From NCBI GenBank assembly GCA_902593125.1, contig CACJGU010000004.1:33916-97915 (forward strand): 64,000 nt of DNA, written 5' to 3'. The DNA is from an uncultured Alphaproteobacteria bacterium. GTDB taxonomy: Bacteria; Pseudomonadota; Alphaproteobacteria; HIMB59; GCA-002718135. Position numbers and translations under genes: made by a program. The notes beneath the pieces are model-generated. The model saw only the letters and a program-made list of their open reading frames with translations. It was not told the DNA's origin and made no database searches. Below are positions 43,302 to 52,909 of this stretch, piece by piece. Each line of letters starts with the position of its first letter. The first letter of the stretch is position 1.

Positions 43302-44939
43302 TTAATTTTTTAATATCATATCTGATGCTTTTTCTGCTAACATAATTACAGATGCATTTATATTTCCACTTATCATATCTGGGAAAGAAGAAGCATCTAC
43401 TACTCTTAGATTGTCTATTCCTCTAACTTTAAGCTGATTATCAAGTACAGACATTTTGTTATTACTTGAACCCATTGCGCAAGTAGATGCAGGATGATGG
43501 CCAGTTTGTACATGATTTCGAACTGACTCTTTTAAATCCTTATCACTTTTTATTTTTTTCCCTGGAAGTAATTCTTCCGAAACAATTTTTGCTAAACTGG
43601 CTTTTGACAATACTTCTCTTGTATGCTTCATCCCTTCTATCATATCTTCCATATCAGATGGATCCATGAACCAATTTGGATTTATATTAAGTTCGTCATT
43701 AGGATTTGAGCTTTTAAGTTTTACACTTCCTGTACTCTTTGGTCTTAACAAATTAACTTGAAAGTGTAATCCTGGAAAAGCTTTTTTACCCCTAGAAAAA
43801 AATAATGAACCAAAATTTAATAAATTATCTAAACTCATAGACCAATTATCTTTTTCTTCTTTGAAACACATAGGTGTCATGAATACTTGTATTTCAGGCA
43901 TATCTTTTTCTCTTATTGCGTGAAATAGATTTGTTGACCAAAAAGGAGCTGCGGCTAATCCCTGTTTAAATAAAATATATTTTAATCCTACAATTATAGC
44001 CCTATCGATCCTTTGATATTTAGAGAAACTTAAATTATCATTTTGAAAACCCCAATTCATTGGCATAACAGGATGATCGTGGAGATTTTCACCAACTCCA
44101 GGTAAATTAATTAATAATTCTATGTTTTTTTCTTTTAAATGTTGTTCTGGACCAATTCCTGATAACATTAAACATTTAGGGCTACCGAATGCTCCTAAAG
44201 ATAATATTACCTCTGATGAAGCATAGACTTTACCATTAGATAAAAACAGTCCTTTAGCTTTGTTGTTTTCAATTAAAATTTTTATAACAGATGTATTTTT
44301 ATAAATTGTTAAGTTATTAGGTTTAAATTTCAAATAAGCTTCAGCAGATGATTGTCTTTTTCCATTCCATACTTTAACGTCATATCTACCTACTCCATTT
44401 AGATTACCATTATAAAAATCAGTGTTAACTTCTGCACCTGCTTCAACACATGCATCGATGAATGCTTTATCAATAGAATTATAATTACCAGCTGGCGTAA
44501 CTTTTAATGGGCCTGAATGTGAATGATATTCATTTATCTCTCTATGAAAAGCTGAAGCAGATCTTTTGAAATATGGTAATACATCATTATACGACCAACC
44601 TTCTAAACCCTTTTGTCTCCATCTGTTAAAATCACCTGGAGCACCTCTCATGTAAATCATTCCGTTTAAAAGAGAGGACCCTCCTAATCCCTTTCCTCTA
44701 GGATATAAAATTTTTCTATTATTTAAAGAAGGTTGAGGTATTGACTCAAAACCCCAATCAAATTTTGGATTTCCAAATATATATCCATTTCCTCCAGGCA
44801 TTTGAGTGAATAAGCTTTTACCAGATCCACCAGCTTCTATTAGTAAGACTTTTATATCTTTATTTTCACACAATCTTGAAGCTAGAGTACATCCAGCAGA
44901 ACCACCGCCAGCAATTATATAATCAAATGTTTTTTTCAT
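43302..44939 (-). CDS. GMC-family oxidoreductase, choline/alcohol dehydrogenase-like
   Basis: The 545-residue flavoprotein has GGGSAGCTLASRL near residue 11, PRGKGLGGSSLLNGM near 80, and TGHHPASTCAMGSS near 475 with the catalytic His, then NLRVVDASSFPDMISGNINA. It is a paralogue of the GMC gene at 24978 but clearly distinct. It lies 49 bases upstream of the aldehyde dehydrogenase on the same strand, so the pair could oxidise an alcohol to an acid, as BetA and BetB do with choline. Choline itself is not proven. It is divergent from the hydratase gene at 44997. Confidence 0.88.
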   Translation of the reverse strand: MKKTFDYIIAGGGSAGCTLASRLCENKDIKVLLIEAGGSGKSLFTQMPGGNGYIFGNPKFDWGFESIPQPSLNNRKILYPRGKGLGGSSLLNGMIYMRGAPGDFNRWRQKGLEGWSYNDVLPYFKRSASAFHREINEYHSHSGPLKVTPAGNYNSIDKAFIDACVEAGAEVNTDFYNGNLNGVGRYDVKVWNGKRQSSAEAYLKFKPNNLTIYKNTSVIKILIENNKAKGLFLSNGKVYASSEVILSLGAFGSPKCLMLSGIGPEQHLKEKNIELLINLPGVGENLHDHPVMPMNWGFQNDNLSFSKYQRIDRAIIVGLKYILFKQGLAAAPFWSTNLFHAIREKDMPEIQVFMTPMCFKEEKDNWSMSLDNLLNFGSLFFSRGKKAFPGLHFQVNLLRPKSTGSVKLKSSNPNDELNINPNWFMDPSDMEDMIEGMKHTREVLSKASLAKIVSEELLPGKKIKSDKDLKESVRNHVQTGHHPASTCAMGSSNNKMSVLDNQLKVRGIDNLRVVDASSFPDMISGNINASVIMLAEKASDMILKN

Positions 44940-44996
44940 TTTTTCTTTATTTAAATTATACTAATAATTAATTTATAAGTAAACTCGAGTGTTTTA

Positions 44997-45815
44997 ATGA
45001 TGGATAACTTTAAAGAATGGATAGGCAAAGAAATTTCAAGAAGTGATATAATAACACCGAGGCTGGTTGATCATCTGCAAAAAACTCTTGGGCCAAACAT
45101 TGTAACAAATAATGAAATTCCTGAAGGTCTTTTTTTATGTCTTTGTCCTGATGTCGTAGATTTAAATAATCTTAGCAAAGATGGTAATTCTAAATTAGGA
45201 ATATTTTTACCAAATCTTCCATATAAAATAAGAATGTGGGCTGGTGGTAAAATTGAAATGTATGATCAATTCAAAATTGGATCTGAAATTAAAAAAGTAT
45301 CAAAAATAGAAAATATTGAATTTAAAAAGGGAAAGTCTGGGAATTTATGTTTTGTAACAATTAATCATGATTACAAATTAGAAAATAAAATAATAGTCAA
45401 AGAAGAACAAAAAGCGGTGTATAGAGAGAGAATTAATAAAAATTTAATAATTAATAAAAACTTTGAAAATATAAAAGTAATTGATGAGTTTAATATATTT
45501 GGATCGAGCACACTGCTATTTAGATATTCGGCACTTACTTTTAATGGTCATAAAATACATTACGATATTGATTATACAAAAATAGAAGAGGGACATTCTG
45601 GTTTACTAGTGCATGCGCCCTTACAAGCTACTTATTTATTAAACATTGCAAAAAAAAATAACGTTGAATTCAGTTCGTTTGAATATAAAGCTACTTTTCC
45701 ATTAGTTTCAAATAAAAAATTTAAGGTACAATTAGGTAAAAATAATAAAAACGAGATAGTTGGATTAGTTTTAAATTATGAAAATATACCAACAATGAAA
45801 GCAATATTTAAATAA
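44997..45815 (+). CDS. FAS1-like/HotDog acyl-CoA hydratase, mesaconyl-CoA hydratase or HTD2-like
   Basis: The 272-residue protein has two HotDog halves. The N-terminal half has LPYKIRMWAGGKIEMYDQF near 78-96 and the linker KEEQKAVYRE near 138; the C-terminal half has the hydratase-like FRYSALTFNGHKIHYDIDY near 178-196. This order is that of FAS1-like dehydratases such as mesaconyl-C4-CoA hydratase and mitochondrial HTD2. These enzymes add water to a double bond in an acyl-CoA. A CoA substrate is not identified in the neighbourhood. The gene opens with two ATG codons and is convergent with the EamA exporter after 4 bases. Confidence 0.8.
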   Translation: MMDNFKEWIGKEISRSDIITPRLVDHLQKTLGPNIVTNNEIPEGLFLCLCPDVVDLNNLSKDGNSKLGIFLPNLPYKIRMWAGGKIEMYDQFKIGSEIKKVSKIENIEFKKGKSGNLCFVTINHDYKLENKIIVKEEQKAVYRERINKNLIINKNFENIKVIDEFNIFGSSTLLFRYSALTFNGHKIHYDIDYTKIEEGHSGLLVHAPLQATYLLNIAKKNNVEFSSFEYKATFPLVSNKKFKVQLGKNNKNEIVGLVLNYENIPTMKAIFK

Positions 45816-45819
45816 AAAT

Positions 45820-46680
45820 TTAATTATTTTTCCTTTCTCTATAAGCAATAAATATTCCACTCGATATAATTATAAAACCTCCAAGATAAATACTATATGT
45901 TGGTACTTCAGCAAAAATTAAAAATCCCATTAATCCTACAAATATAAAAGATGAATATTCAAATGGAGAAGTAACAGCAACATCAGCATTTTTTGCTGCT
46001 TGCGACATAAAAAAATGACCAAACGATCCCATTATACCTAGACTCATTGCAAACATTAATTGAACAAGGTTTGGCATTATAAAATCACTAGGAAAAAAAA
46101 CTAAAGAAGTGATTAATAATGCAAATGAGTAATAAAAAATTATTGCTACACTTGAGTCAGTTGACATTACTGATCTTGTAGACAAATAAACTGATGCCAT
46201 AAAACATGCTGAAATTAGAGGATATAAAGACTCAAATTTAAATAAATCTGTTCCTGGCTTAACTATTATTAAAACTCCAATAAATCCAATTAATATAGCT
46301 GATGTTCTAAAAATGCCAATTCTCTCACCAAGTATAGGGACAGCAAGAAAAGCGGCAATAATAGGTGCAGAATGGGCAATAGCGATATTCTCGGATAACA
46401 TTAAATTATTTATTCCATAAATATAAAAAACGACACATCCTGAAGCAGAGAAGGCTCTTATAAAATGCCCAATGGGTTTTTTAGTTTTTAATTTATCAAA
46501 GCCAAAATACATGGCTAATAACAATGCAATAATACTTCCACTTAACGCCCGAAAAAAAATAGACTCCCAGACTGGAAAATGAAAACTTAAATATTTATAA
46601 GTCATATCATTAATACTTAGACTAAACATTGAAAGTATCATAAATAATATTCCAAGAAGATTATTGTTTTTTGATTTCAT
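45820..46680 (-). CDS. EamA/DMT family transporter
   Basis: The 286-residue membrane protein has about ten helices in two EamA repeats, with FRALSGSIIALLLAM near 45 and PILGERIGIFRTSAILIGFIGVLIIVKPG in two stretches near the end of repeat one. It belongs to the drug/metabolite superfamily and is different from the RarD-like gene at 435. ATG at 46680 is preferred over a TTG four codons upstream. It is divergent from the gamma-butyrobetaine dioxygenase gene, so it could handle a product of that pathway, but the substrate is unknown. Confidence 0.85.
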   Translation of the reverse strand: MKSKNNNLLGILFMILSMFSLSINDMTYKYLSFHFPVWESIFFRALSGSIIALLLAMYFGFDKLKTKKPIGHFIRAFSASGCVVFYIYGINNLMLSENIAIAHSAPIIAAFLAVPILGERIGIFRTSAILIGFIGVLIIVKPGTDLFKFESLYPLISACFMASVYLSTRSVMSTDSSVAIIFYYSFALLITSLVFFPSDFIMPNLVQLMFAMSLGIMGSFGHFFMSQAAKNADVAVTSPFEYSSFIFVGLMGFLIFAEVPTYSIYLGGFIIISSGIFIAYRERKNN

Positions 46681-46730
46681 TAATTTATTCAATATACTAA
46701 GTTAATATATTGGGATATACATATTTGGTT

Positions 46731-47870
46731 GTGAATAATAAATATATTGTAAAAAAAATAGAGAAGAAAAATGATCATTTAAGTATAAGCTGGGGTGACA
46801 ATTTTAAAAGCAAATACCATTTTTTATGGCTGAGAGATAATTGTCCAAGTGCAATTCACCCTACTGCTAATATGAGAGTATTTAATATTCTAACAGTATC
46901 TAAAAAAATATTTCCAAAAAAAATTAATTTAAATCAAAATCAACTTGATATTGACTGGAGTGAAGGGAATCATAAAAGTAAATTTAATCTCCAATGGTTA
47001 AGAAACCATTGCTATACAGAAATTAATAATAAAAAATATAATTCTCCTTATATTTTTTGGGATAGCAATTTAAAAAAAAACTTTAGTAAAATAAAATTGA
47101 ATCATAATGATATTATTTCAAATGATAGTTATTTAAAAAAATGGTTAAAACTTCTTCATTCACATGGTTTTGCTATTATAAAAAATGGTCCTACTAAAAA
47201 GAAATCTGGTTTTAGAATACTAAAAAGAATTAGCCATCATAGAGAAACTTTTTTTGGAACGCCTTTTGAGGTTATTAATATACCAAAACCAAATAATACA
47301 GCTTATACAGCTCAAGCTTTAAGAAATCACACGGACTTACCATATTTTGAATATGCTCCAGGCTATCAATTTTTACATTGCCTAGTTAATAATGCAACTG
47401 GTGGAAAATCTTCTGTAGTTGATGGTTTTGCAGTCGCAAATTACTTAAGAAAAAAAGAGAAAAAAATTTATAAATTGTTAACTGAAACATATGTTAAATT
47501 CAAAGATACTGATTATACTCAAAAGGCAATTAGAGTTTTACACTCACCAATTATCACTCTTACAAAAGATAACGATTTTAATGATATTAGATTTAGTATG
47601 GCAGCTATGGGTACCATTGATGTTAATCCAAAAAAAATGAAAAAATTTTATGATGCTTATCAATTTTTTGCATCACTACTCCAAAATAATAAATTTAAAA
47701 TTGATTTTAGACTAGAAGCAGGTGATATTTTTTGTTTTAATAATAGAAGAGTTTTACATGGTAGAACAGAATTTGATCCAAATTCTGGTAATAGACATCT
47801 TCAAGGTTATTATGTTGAAAGAGACGAAATTATTGCTAGATTAAACTACTTTAACAAAGTTAAGGTTTAA
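46731..47870 (+). CDS. Gamma-butyrobetaine dioxygenase-like (BBOX/TauD family)
   Basis: The 379-residue protein has an N-terminal DUF971 zinc domain (LWLRDNCPSAIHP and a second LRNHC) and a TauD-like iron/2-oxoglutarate domain with NHTDLPY holding the His-x-Asp pair and RRVLHGR holding the distal His. This two-domain layout marks gamma-butyrobetaine or trimethyllysine hydroxylases. It makes L-carnitine from gamma-butyrobetaine, and carnitine can then be degraded by the genes at 19803-22134. A GTG at 46731 (NNKYIVKKIEKK) is taken as the start; a TTG at 46710 is in frame. The convergent gene is an aldehyde dehydrogenase that could make gamma-butyrobetaine. Confidence 0.85.
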   Translation: MNNKYIVKKIEKKNDHLSISWGDNFKSKYHFLWLRDNCPSAIHPTANMRVFNILTVSKKIFPKKINLNQNQLDIDWSEGNHKSKFNLQWLRNHCYTEINNKKYNSPYIFWDSNLKKNFSKIKLNHNDIISNDSYLKKWLKLLHSHGFAIIKNGPTKKKSGFRILKRISHHRETFFGTPFEVINIPKPNNTAYTAQALRNHTDLPYFEYAPGYQFLHCLVNNATGGKSSVVDGFAVANYLRKKEKKIYKLLTETYVKFKDTDYTQKAIRVLHSPIITLTKDNDFNDIRFSMAAMGTIDVNPKKMKKFYDAYQFFASLLQNNKFKIDFRLEAGDIFCFNNRRVLHGRTEFDPNSGNRHLQGYYVERDEIIARLNYFNKVKV

Positions 47871-47871
47871 T

Positions 47872-49302
47872 TTATTTCCAACCACAGATTGTTTTGACTT
47901 CCAAATACTCTTCAAGACCCCATTTTCCACCCTCTCTTCCATTACCTGATTGTCTATATCCACCAAAAGGCGTACCTGGATCAGCACTTTTGCCATTAAT
48001 ATAAACTCCTCCTGATCTAAACTTTTTCGCCACTCTTTTAGCTTTTTCCATATCTTGAGTTTGTACATAATTTCCTAGACCATAAGATGTGTCATTAACT
48101 ATTGAAATTGCCTCTTGTTCATTTTCAAAAGGAATTATTGATAAAACAGGTCCAAAAATTTCCTCTTTTGCTATTCGCATATCATTAGATACATTAGTAA
48201 ATATTGTTGGTTTAATAAAGTAGCCTTTTTCTAGCCCATTAGGCTTTTCGGCTCCTCCTGCTATAAGTGTAGCCCCATCTTCAATACCACTCTTTATTAG
48301 ATCAATTATTTTATCATATTGTTTTTTTGAGATGACAGGTCCGATATGATCACCCTCCTTAGATGCTAAATCAACTTTTATATTATTGGCTTCATCTGAA
48401 GCTTCTTGTATAGCTCTATTGTAAATTGATTTTTCAACTAACATTCTTGTTGGTGCGTCACAAGATTGTCCAGAGTTACTCATAATATTTCTTACACCTT
48501 CTCTGACAGCTTGTGGATGTGAATCAGCAAAAATAATGTTACCACCCTTACCACCTAATTCTAAGCATACTCTTTTAATATTATTTGCTGCGTTTTTAGA
48601 AATTAGTTTTCCTGCTCTTGTTGATCCAGTAAAAGAAATCATGTCAATATCAGTATGACATGATAAATCCGTACCAACTCCAGCTCCATCACCATTAACA
48701 AGATTAAATACTCCAGAAGGGAATCCTGCTTCATCAATCATTTCAGCAAAAAGCATTCCAGATAGTGGGGCAATTTCAGAAGGCTTTAGTATCATAGTAC
48801 AGCCACTTGCAAGAGCTGGTATAACTTTCAAAGTAATTTGATTTATAGGCCAGTTCCAAGGTGTAATTAATCCACAAACACCAATTGGTTCGTAGATAAT
48901 GTAGTTATTAGATTTTTCATGAAATTTGTTTTCAAATTCAAATTCTTTTAATCTTTTTATAAAGTCGTTAATATGATCAAATCCAGATTGAGTTTGAGCT
49001 GCTGAGGACCAGTCTATTGGAGCGCCCATTTCTTCAGACATTGTATTGGTAATCTCATCCCATCGATATTTATAAATTTTTAATAATTTTTCCAAAAGAA
49101 AAATTTTAGCTTTTTTATCTATTTGACTCCATTCAGTAAAAGCTTTTTTTGCTGCGTCAACTGCTGCATCTACATCCTTTTTACTTCCTAAAGATATACA
49201 AGCATATGGGCTTTCATTTGAAGGATTGATAACTTCAAAGTCATTTGTACTAATTGGATCGACCCATTTACCATTTATATAAAATTTACGTTTATCAATC
49301 AT
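47872..49302 (-). CDS. NAD-dependent aldehyde dehydrogenase, possibly trimethylaminobutyraldehyde type
   Basis: The 476-residue enzyme has catalytic Glu248 in LELGGKGG and nucleophile Cys281 in SGQSCDAPTR, with ITPWNWPIN near 146 and FTGSTRAG near 224. It is a distinct paralogue of the gene at 41780. It is convergent with the gamma-butyrobetaine dioxygenase gene (1-base gap), so oxidation of 4-trimethylaminobutyraldehyde to gamma-butyrobetaine is a plausible role (inference from context). The SGQSCDAPTR motif is also shared by several plant-like and phenolic aldehyde dehydrogenases, so the substrate is open. Confidence 0.88.
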   Translation of the reverse strand: MIDKRKFYINGKWVDPISTNDFEVINPSNESPYACISLGSKKDVDAAVDAAKKAFTEWSQIDKKAKIFLLEKLLKIYKYRWDEITNTMSEEMGAPIDWSSAAQTQSGFDHINDFIKRLKEFEFENKFHEKSNNYIIYEPIGVCGLITPWNWPINQITLKVIPALASGCTMILKPSEIAPLSGMLFAEMIDEAGFPSGVFNLVNGDGAGVGTDLSCHTDIDMISFTGSTRAGKLISKNAANNIKRVCLELGGKGGNIIFADSHPQAVREGVRNIMSNSGQSCDAPTRMLVEKSIYNRAIQEASDEANNIKVDLASKEGDHIGPVISKKQYDKIIDLIKSGIEDGATLIAGGAEKPNGLEKGYFIKPTIFTNVSNDMRIAKEEIFGPVLSIIPFENEQEAISIVNDTSYGLGNYVQTQDMEKAKRVAKKFRSGGVYINGKSADPGTPFGGYRQSGNGREGGKWGLEEYLEVKTICGWK

Positions 49303-49377
49303 ATATTTAATAAATAAAAAAAATTTATTTTATTTTTTCATATATTAGAATAAAAGTAGACACAATAGGAGATAAAA

Positions 49378-50628
49378 TTGTCATTAGAAAATGTAAAGCT
49401 TGATCTAAACTATGTAAGATCACAATTTCCAGCTTTTGAAGATCCAATATCAAAAGACTGGTCTTTTTTTGAAAATGCTGGAGGAAGCTATGTACCCAAG
49501 AATGTAATTGAAAAATTAACATCATTTATGACATCTACAAAAGTTCAACCCTATGCTGAATATACTATGTCAAAAATAGCAGGTGAAAATATGGATACGG
49601 CAGTAGAACTTTTTGCAAAAATGATTAACGCACAAAAAAATGAAATACTTGTTGGAGGATCTACTTCAATAAATTTATACGTATTATCAAATGCATTAAG
49701 AAAATTTATAAAAGATGGTGATGAGGTAATAGTTACAAATCAAGATCATGAAGCAAATATTAGTCCTTGGAGAAAATTAGAACAAGTTGGAGCAAAAATT
49801 GTTGAATGGAGATTTAATACCGAAAACCATGAACTAGAAATCGATGAATTAAAAAAACTTTTAAATAAAAAAACCAAAATTCTCGCTATTACTCATTGCT
49901 CTAACATTATTGGATCAGTAAATGATTTAAAAAGAATTTCAGATTTAGCACATCAATTTGGCACAATTGTAATTGGAGATGGAGTTTCTTTTGCACCTCA
50001 TGGTTTCCCTGATGTAAAAGAACTTGGAGTAGATTTTTATACATTTAGTTTTTATAAAACATATGGGCCACATTTAGCATTACTTTATGGTAAAGAAGAA
50101 ATTTTAAAAAAATTGCCCAATCAAAATCATGAATTTTTAGAAGGAAAATATCCCTATACTATAAATCCAGGAGGGCCAAATCATGAGGAATTAGCTTCAC
50201 TAATAGGAATATATGATTATTTCAATAATATTTACTCTCATCATTTTAATGAAACAAACTTAAAAATAAGACAAAGAATAACAAAAATAAATCAAATTAT
50301 ATCTGACCATGAAGAAAGAATTACAAATCCACTTTTAGAATTTATTACAAATAATAGAAATCTTAAATTATTTGGAAAAAGTGAAATAAAAAATAAAAGT
50401 AGAGCACCAACAATTTCTTTTGTTTCAAAAAAAATATCATCTAAATTAATGTCTCAAAAATTAGTAGCTTCAAATATAGCTACTAGAAATGATAATTTTT
50501 ACGCATGGAGATGCTTAAATGCATTAGGTGTTGATACCAATGATGGTGTAGTCAGGATTAGTCTTGTTCATTATAATACATCAGAAGAAGTAAATAATTT
50601 AATTAAAATTTTAGATTTAATTACTTAG
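49378..50628 (+). CDS. Class V aminotransferase, cysteine desulfurase-like
   Basis: The 416-residue PLP enzyme has the fold of SufS-type desulfurases: ENAGGSYVP near 32-40, HEANISPW near 124-131, the PLP-contact aspartate 201 in VIGDGVSF and the Schiff-base Lys227 in TFSFYKTYGPH. The cysteine-bearing loop needed for desulfurase activity is not evident, so this is likely the cysteine-desulfurase-like group acting on another amino compound. The start is TTG at 49378 with AGGAGA five bases upstream (49367-49372). It is divergent from the aldehyde dehydrogenase gene and its stop overlaps the wecA-like gene by 8 bases. Confidence 0.85.
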   Translation: MSLENVKLDLNYVRSQFPAFEDPISKDWSFFENAGGSYVPKNVIEKLTSFMTSTKVQPYAEYTMSKIAGENMDTAVELFAKMINAQKNEILVGGSTSINLYVLSNALRKFIKDGDEVIVTNQDHEANISPWRKLEQVGAKIVEWRFNTENHELEIDELKKLLNKKTKILAITHCSNIIGSVNDLKRISDLAHQFGTIVIGDGVSFAPHGFPDVKELGVDFYTFSFYKTYGPHLALLYGKEEILKKLPNQNHEFLEGKYPYTINPGGPNHEELASLIGIYDYFNNIYSHHFNETNLKIRQRITKINQIISDHEERITNPLLEFITNNRNLKLFGKSEIKNKSRAPTISFVSKKISSKLMSQKLVASNIATRNDNFYAWRCLNALGVDTNDGVVRISLVHYNTSEEVNNLIKILDLIT

Positions 50629-51634
50629 CATTATTAGCTCTAGATAAATTAATCATTAAAATTACATATAAAAATAATAATATTATAAAAGATATTAATG
50701 CAGGAAATGGTCCAGATAAGTAAAATATTAAAATACCAAAAAAATTTAGAATTGATGAAAGGGCTAGTATTATTAACATAGTATTAAAATTACTAAATCC
50801 CATTTCAATTAATATATGATGCACATGTCTTCTATCTGGCTTAAATGGATTTATTTTTCTTAAACATCTTCTTATTACAACTGATGTGATATCAAATACA
50901 GGTAGTGTCACACACCATATTGTTAAAATTGGGTGAATTATTTGATTTTCACTTTGAGATGCAATTATCAGTATCCAAGAAATAAAAAAACCTAAAAACA
51001 TACTGCCTGAGTCACCTAAAAAAATTTTTGAAAATTTTGTTAAATTAAAAAAAATAAAAATTGTTATTGTTATTGATAGCAAAATTAAAAAGTTAAAATC
51101 GATTAAATAATTATATGTATTATCTAAATATGATATTATGAGAACTGAGATTATAGCAATTAAAGCAAGTCCAGAACTAAGACCATCTACACCATCAATA
51201 AAATTAAAAGAATTAGTCAAGCCAATTACACAAAAAACGGTGAATAATATCGACAGAGTACCAATCTGTATACTTGGAAGAAACATGTAATCTCCGATAT
51301 TATTAATAACCAAACCTGACCCAATAACAATGAGACAACAAATTAATTGAGCTAACAACCTAAAAGCAACACCAAGTTCAATCGCATCGTCTAAAGCTCC
51401 TAAAAGAATAAGTATTATTGAAGTATATAATATTACTGTCATATGATTACTTAATTCAAAAAAGTAACTAAAAAATAAAATATTTGTATATATTACAATA
51501 CCTCCTATTAGAGGTATATTACCACTGTGTTTTTTTCTAAAATTTGGCTTATCAATTAATTTTAATTTTGGAGCAAAATATTTAAAAATAAATAATATAA
51601 TCAAAAAAGAAAATAATGAACTGATATAAACCAT
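50621..51634 (-). CDS. wecA: Undecaprenyl-phosphate N-acetylhexosamine-1-phosphate transferase, WecA-like
   Basis: The 337-residue membrane protein has about ten to eleven helices and the MraY/WecA motifs: LLGALDDAIEL near 85, NSFNFIDGVDGLS near 145, FLGDSGSMFLGF near 210 and RRHVHHILIEMG near 275. It places the first sugar phosphate on undecaprenyl phosphate on the inner face of the membrane, starting an O-antigen or capsule unit. It is the last gene of the polysaccharide operon as read, following the TviB-like dehydrogenase by 3 bases. Its 3' end overlaps the convergent aminotransferase gene by 8 bases. Confidence 0.9.
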   Translation of the reverse strand: MVYISSLFSFLIILFIFKYFAPKLKLIDKPNFRKKHSGNIPLIGGIVIYTNILFFSYFFELSNHMTVILYTSIILILLGALDDAIELGVAFRLLAQLICCLIVIGSGLVINNIGDYMFLPSIQIGTLSILFTVFCVIGLTNSFNFIDGVDGLSSGLALIAIISVLIISYLDNTYNYLIDFNFLILLSITITIFIFFNLTKFSKIFLGDSGSMFLGFFISWILIIASQSENQIIHPILTIWCVTLPVFDITSVVIRRCLRKINPFKPDRRHVHHILIEMGFSNFNTMLIILALSSILNFFGILIFYLSGPFPALISFIILLFLYVILMINLSRANNAK

Positions 51635-51637
51635 AAT

Positions 51638-52909
51638 TTAAAGATAAATATTTTCTATATTGTTTGGTAATATGTTTTTTACATCAAATATTAAACCATT
51701 TTTAACAAGGTAGTTTCTAATTTTTTTTTCTCCCAATTTTTTAAAATAATTATGACCTACCAAAATAATGCAACAATGATAGTATTTAGATTTAATATTT
51801 TTATTAATATTAATTTTGTATTCTTTATTAAATTTTTTAAAATCTATTAAAGGATCAAAGGCGTCAACTATGAAATTTTTTTTATTTAATCTTTGTAATA
51901 TCTCAATAGATTTAGAATTTCTATAATCAACACAATTTTCTTTAAATGTTAAACCTAGTAAAAGAAATTTTATTTTTTTAATTTTAAAATTTTTTCTTAC
52001 ATTGGTTAAAGCTTTATTGATTATATAGTTAGTAAATTGATCATTTATATTTCTACCTGCTGTAATTATTTTAGGTGTATAACCCATCATTTTAGACTTA
52101 TATGTTAAATAATAAGGATCAACTCCAATGCAATGACCACCAACTATACCAGGTTTAAAGTTAACAAAATTCCATTTAGTAGAAGCAGCTTTCAATACGT
52201 CACTAGTATTTATTTTTAACTTATCAAAAATTAAACATAATTCATTCATGAAAGCAATATTTAGATCTCTCTGTGAATTTTCAATAACTTTAGCAGCCTC
52301 AGCAACTTTAATACTTTGAGCTCTATAAGTACCTACTTTAACAATTTTTTTATAAATATAATCTACAAATAATGATGTTTTTTTGTTTGATCCAGATGTG
52401 ATTTTTATAACATTATCTATAGTGTGTTTTTTATCATTAGGATTAATTCTTTCTGGTGAATAACCCATAAAAAATTCCTTATTAAATTTTAATCCTGAAA
52501 TTTTTTGAAGTATTGGAGCACATACTTCTTCAGATACACCTGGATATACAGTAGATTCTAATATTACAACGTCATTTTTTTTTAATATGTTTCCAATAAG
52601 TCCGCATGCATTCACAATACTCTTTAAATTAGGCCTTTTTAATTTATTTATTGGTGTTGGTACTGTAATTATGAAAGTATTACATTCTTTTAGTTTATTA
52701 ACTTCATTTGTAAATAAAAGTTTTTTTGCACCTAAAAATTTTTTTTTATTAATATCTTTATTTTTATCAATTTTTTTTTTTAAGTTTTTAACTCTTTCTT
52801 TATTTAAATCGTATCCAACTACATTAAAAATTTTACCAAACTCTATAGCTAAAGGTAAGCCTACATAACCTAATCCAAAGATACCAATTTTAATTTTATT
52901 ATTAATCAT
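51638..52909 (-). CDS. UDP-N-acetylhexosamine/UDP-hexose 6-dehydrogenase, TviB/WbpA type
   Basis: The 423-residue protein has the nucleotide-binding GLGYVGLPLA near residue 12, NSQRDLNIAFMNELC near 211, and the catalytic Cys in GGHCIGVDPYYL near 257. The NSQRDLNIAF form favours the TviB/WbpO group (UDP-GlcNAc or UDP-GalNAc 6-dehydrogenase) over UDP-glucose or UDP-ManNAc dehydrogenase. It makes a uronic acid sugar for the polysaccharide with two NAD reductions. It starts with ATG and overlaps the upstream glycosyltransferase stop by 4 bases. Confidence 0.85.
   Translation of the reverse strand: MINNKIKIGIFGLGYVGLPLAIEFGKIFNVVGYDLNKERVKNLKKKIDKNKDINKKKFLGAKKLLFTNEVNKLKECNTFIITVPTPINKLKRPNLKSIVNACGLIGNILKKNDVVILESTVYPGVSEEVCAPILQKISGLKFNKEFFMGYSPERINPNDKKHTIDNVIKITSGSNKKTSLFVDYIYKKIVKVGTYRAQSIKVAEAAKVIENSQRDLNIAFMNELCLIFDKLKINTSDVLKAASTKWNFVNFKPGIVGGHCIGVDPYYLTYKSKMMGYTPKIITAGRNINDQFTNYIINKALTNVRKNFKIKKIKFLLLGLTFKENCVDYRNSKSIEILQRLNKKNFIVDAFDPLIDFKKFNKEYKININKNIKSKYYHCCIILVGHNYFKKLGEKKIRNYLVKNGLIFDVKNILPNNIENIYL

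Noticed and set aside
49303..49377. A/T-rich imperfect dyad in the gap between the aldehyde dehydrogenase and aminotransferase genes
   Set aside because: Runs of A and T create apparent pairing by composition alone; both flanking genes start here, so a terminator makes no sense.
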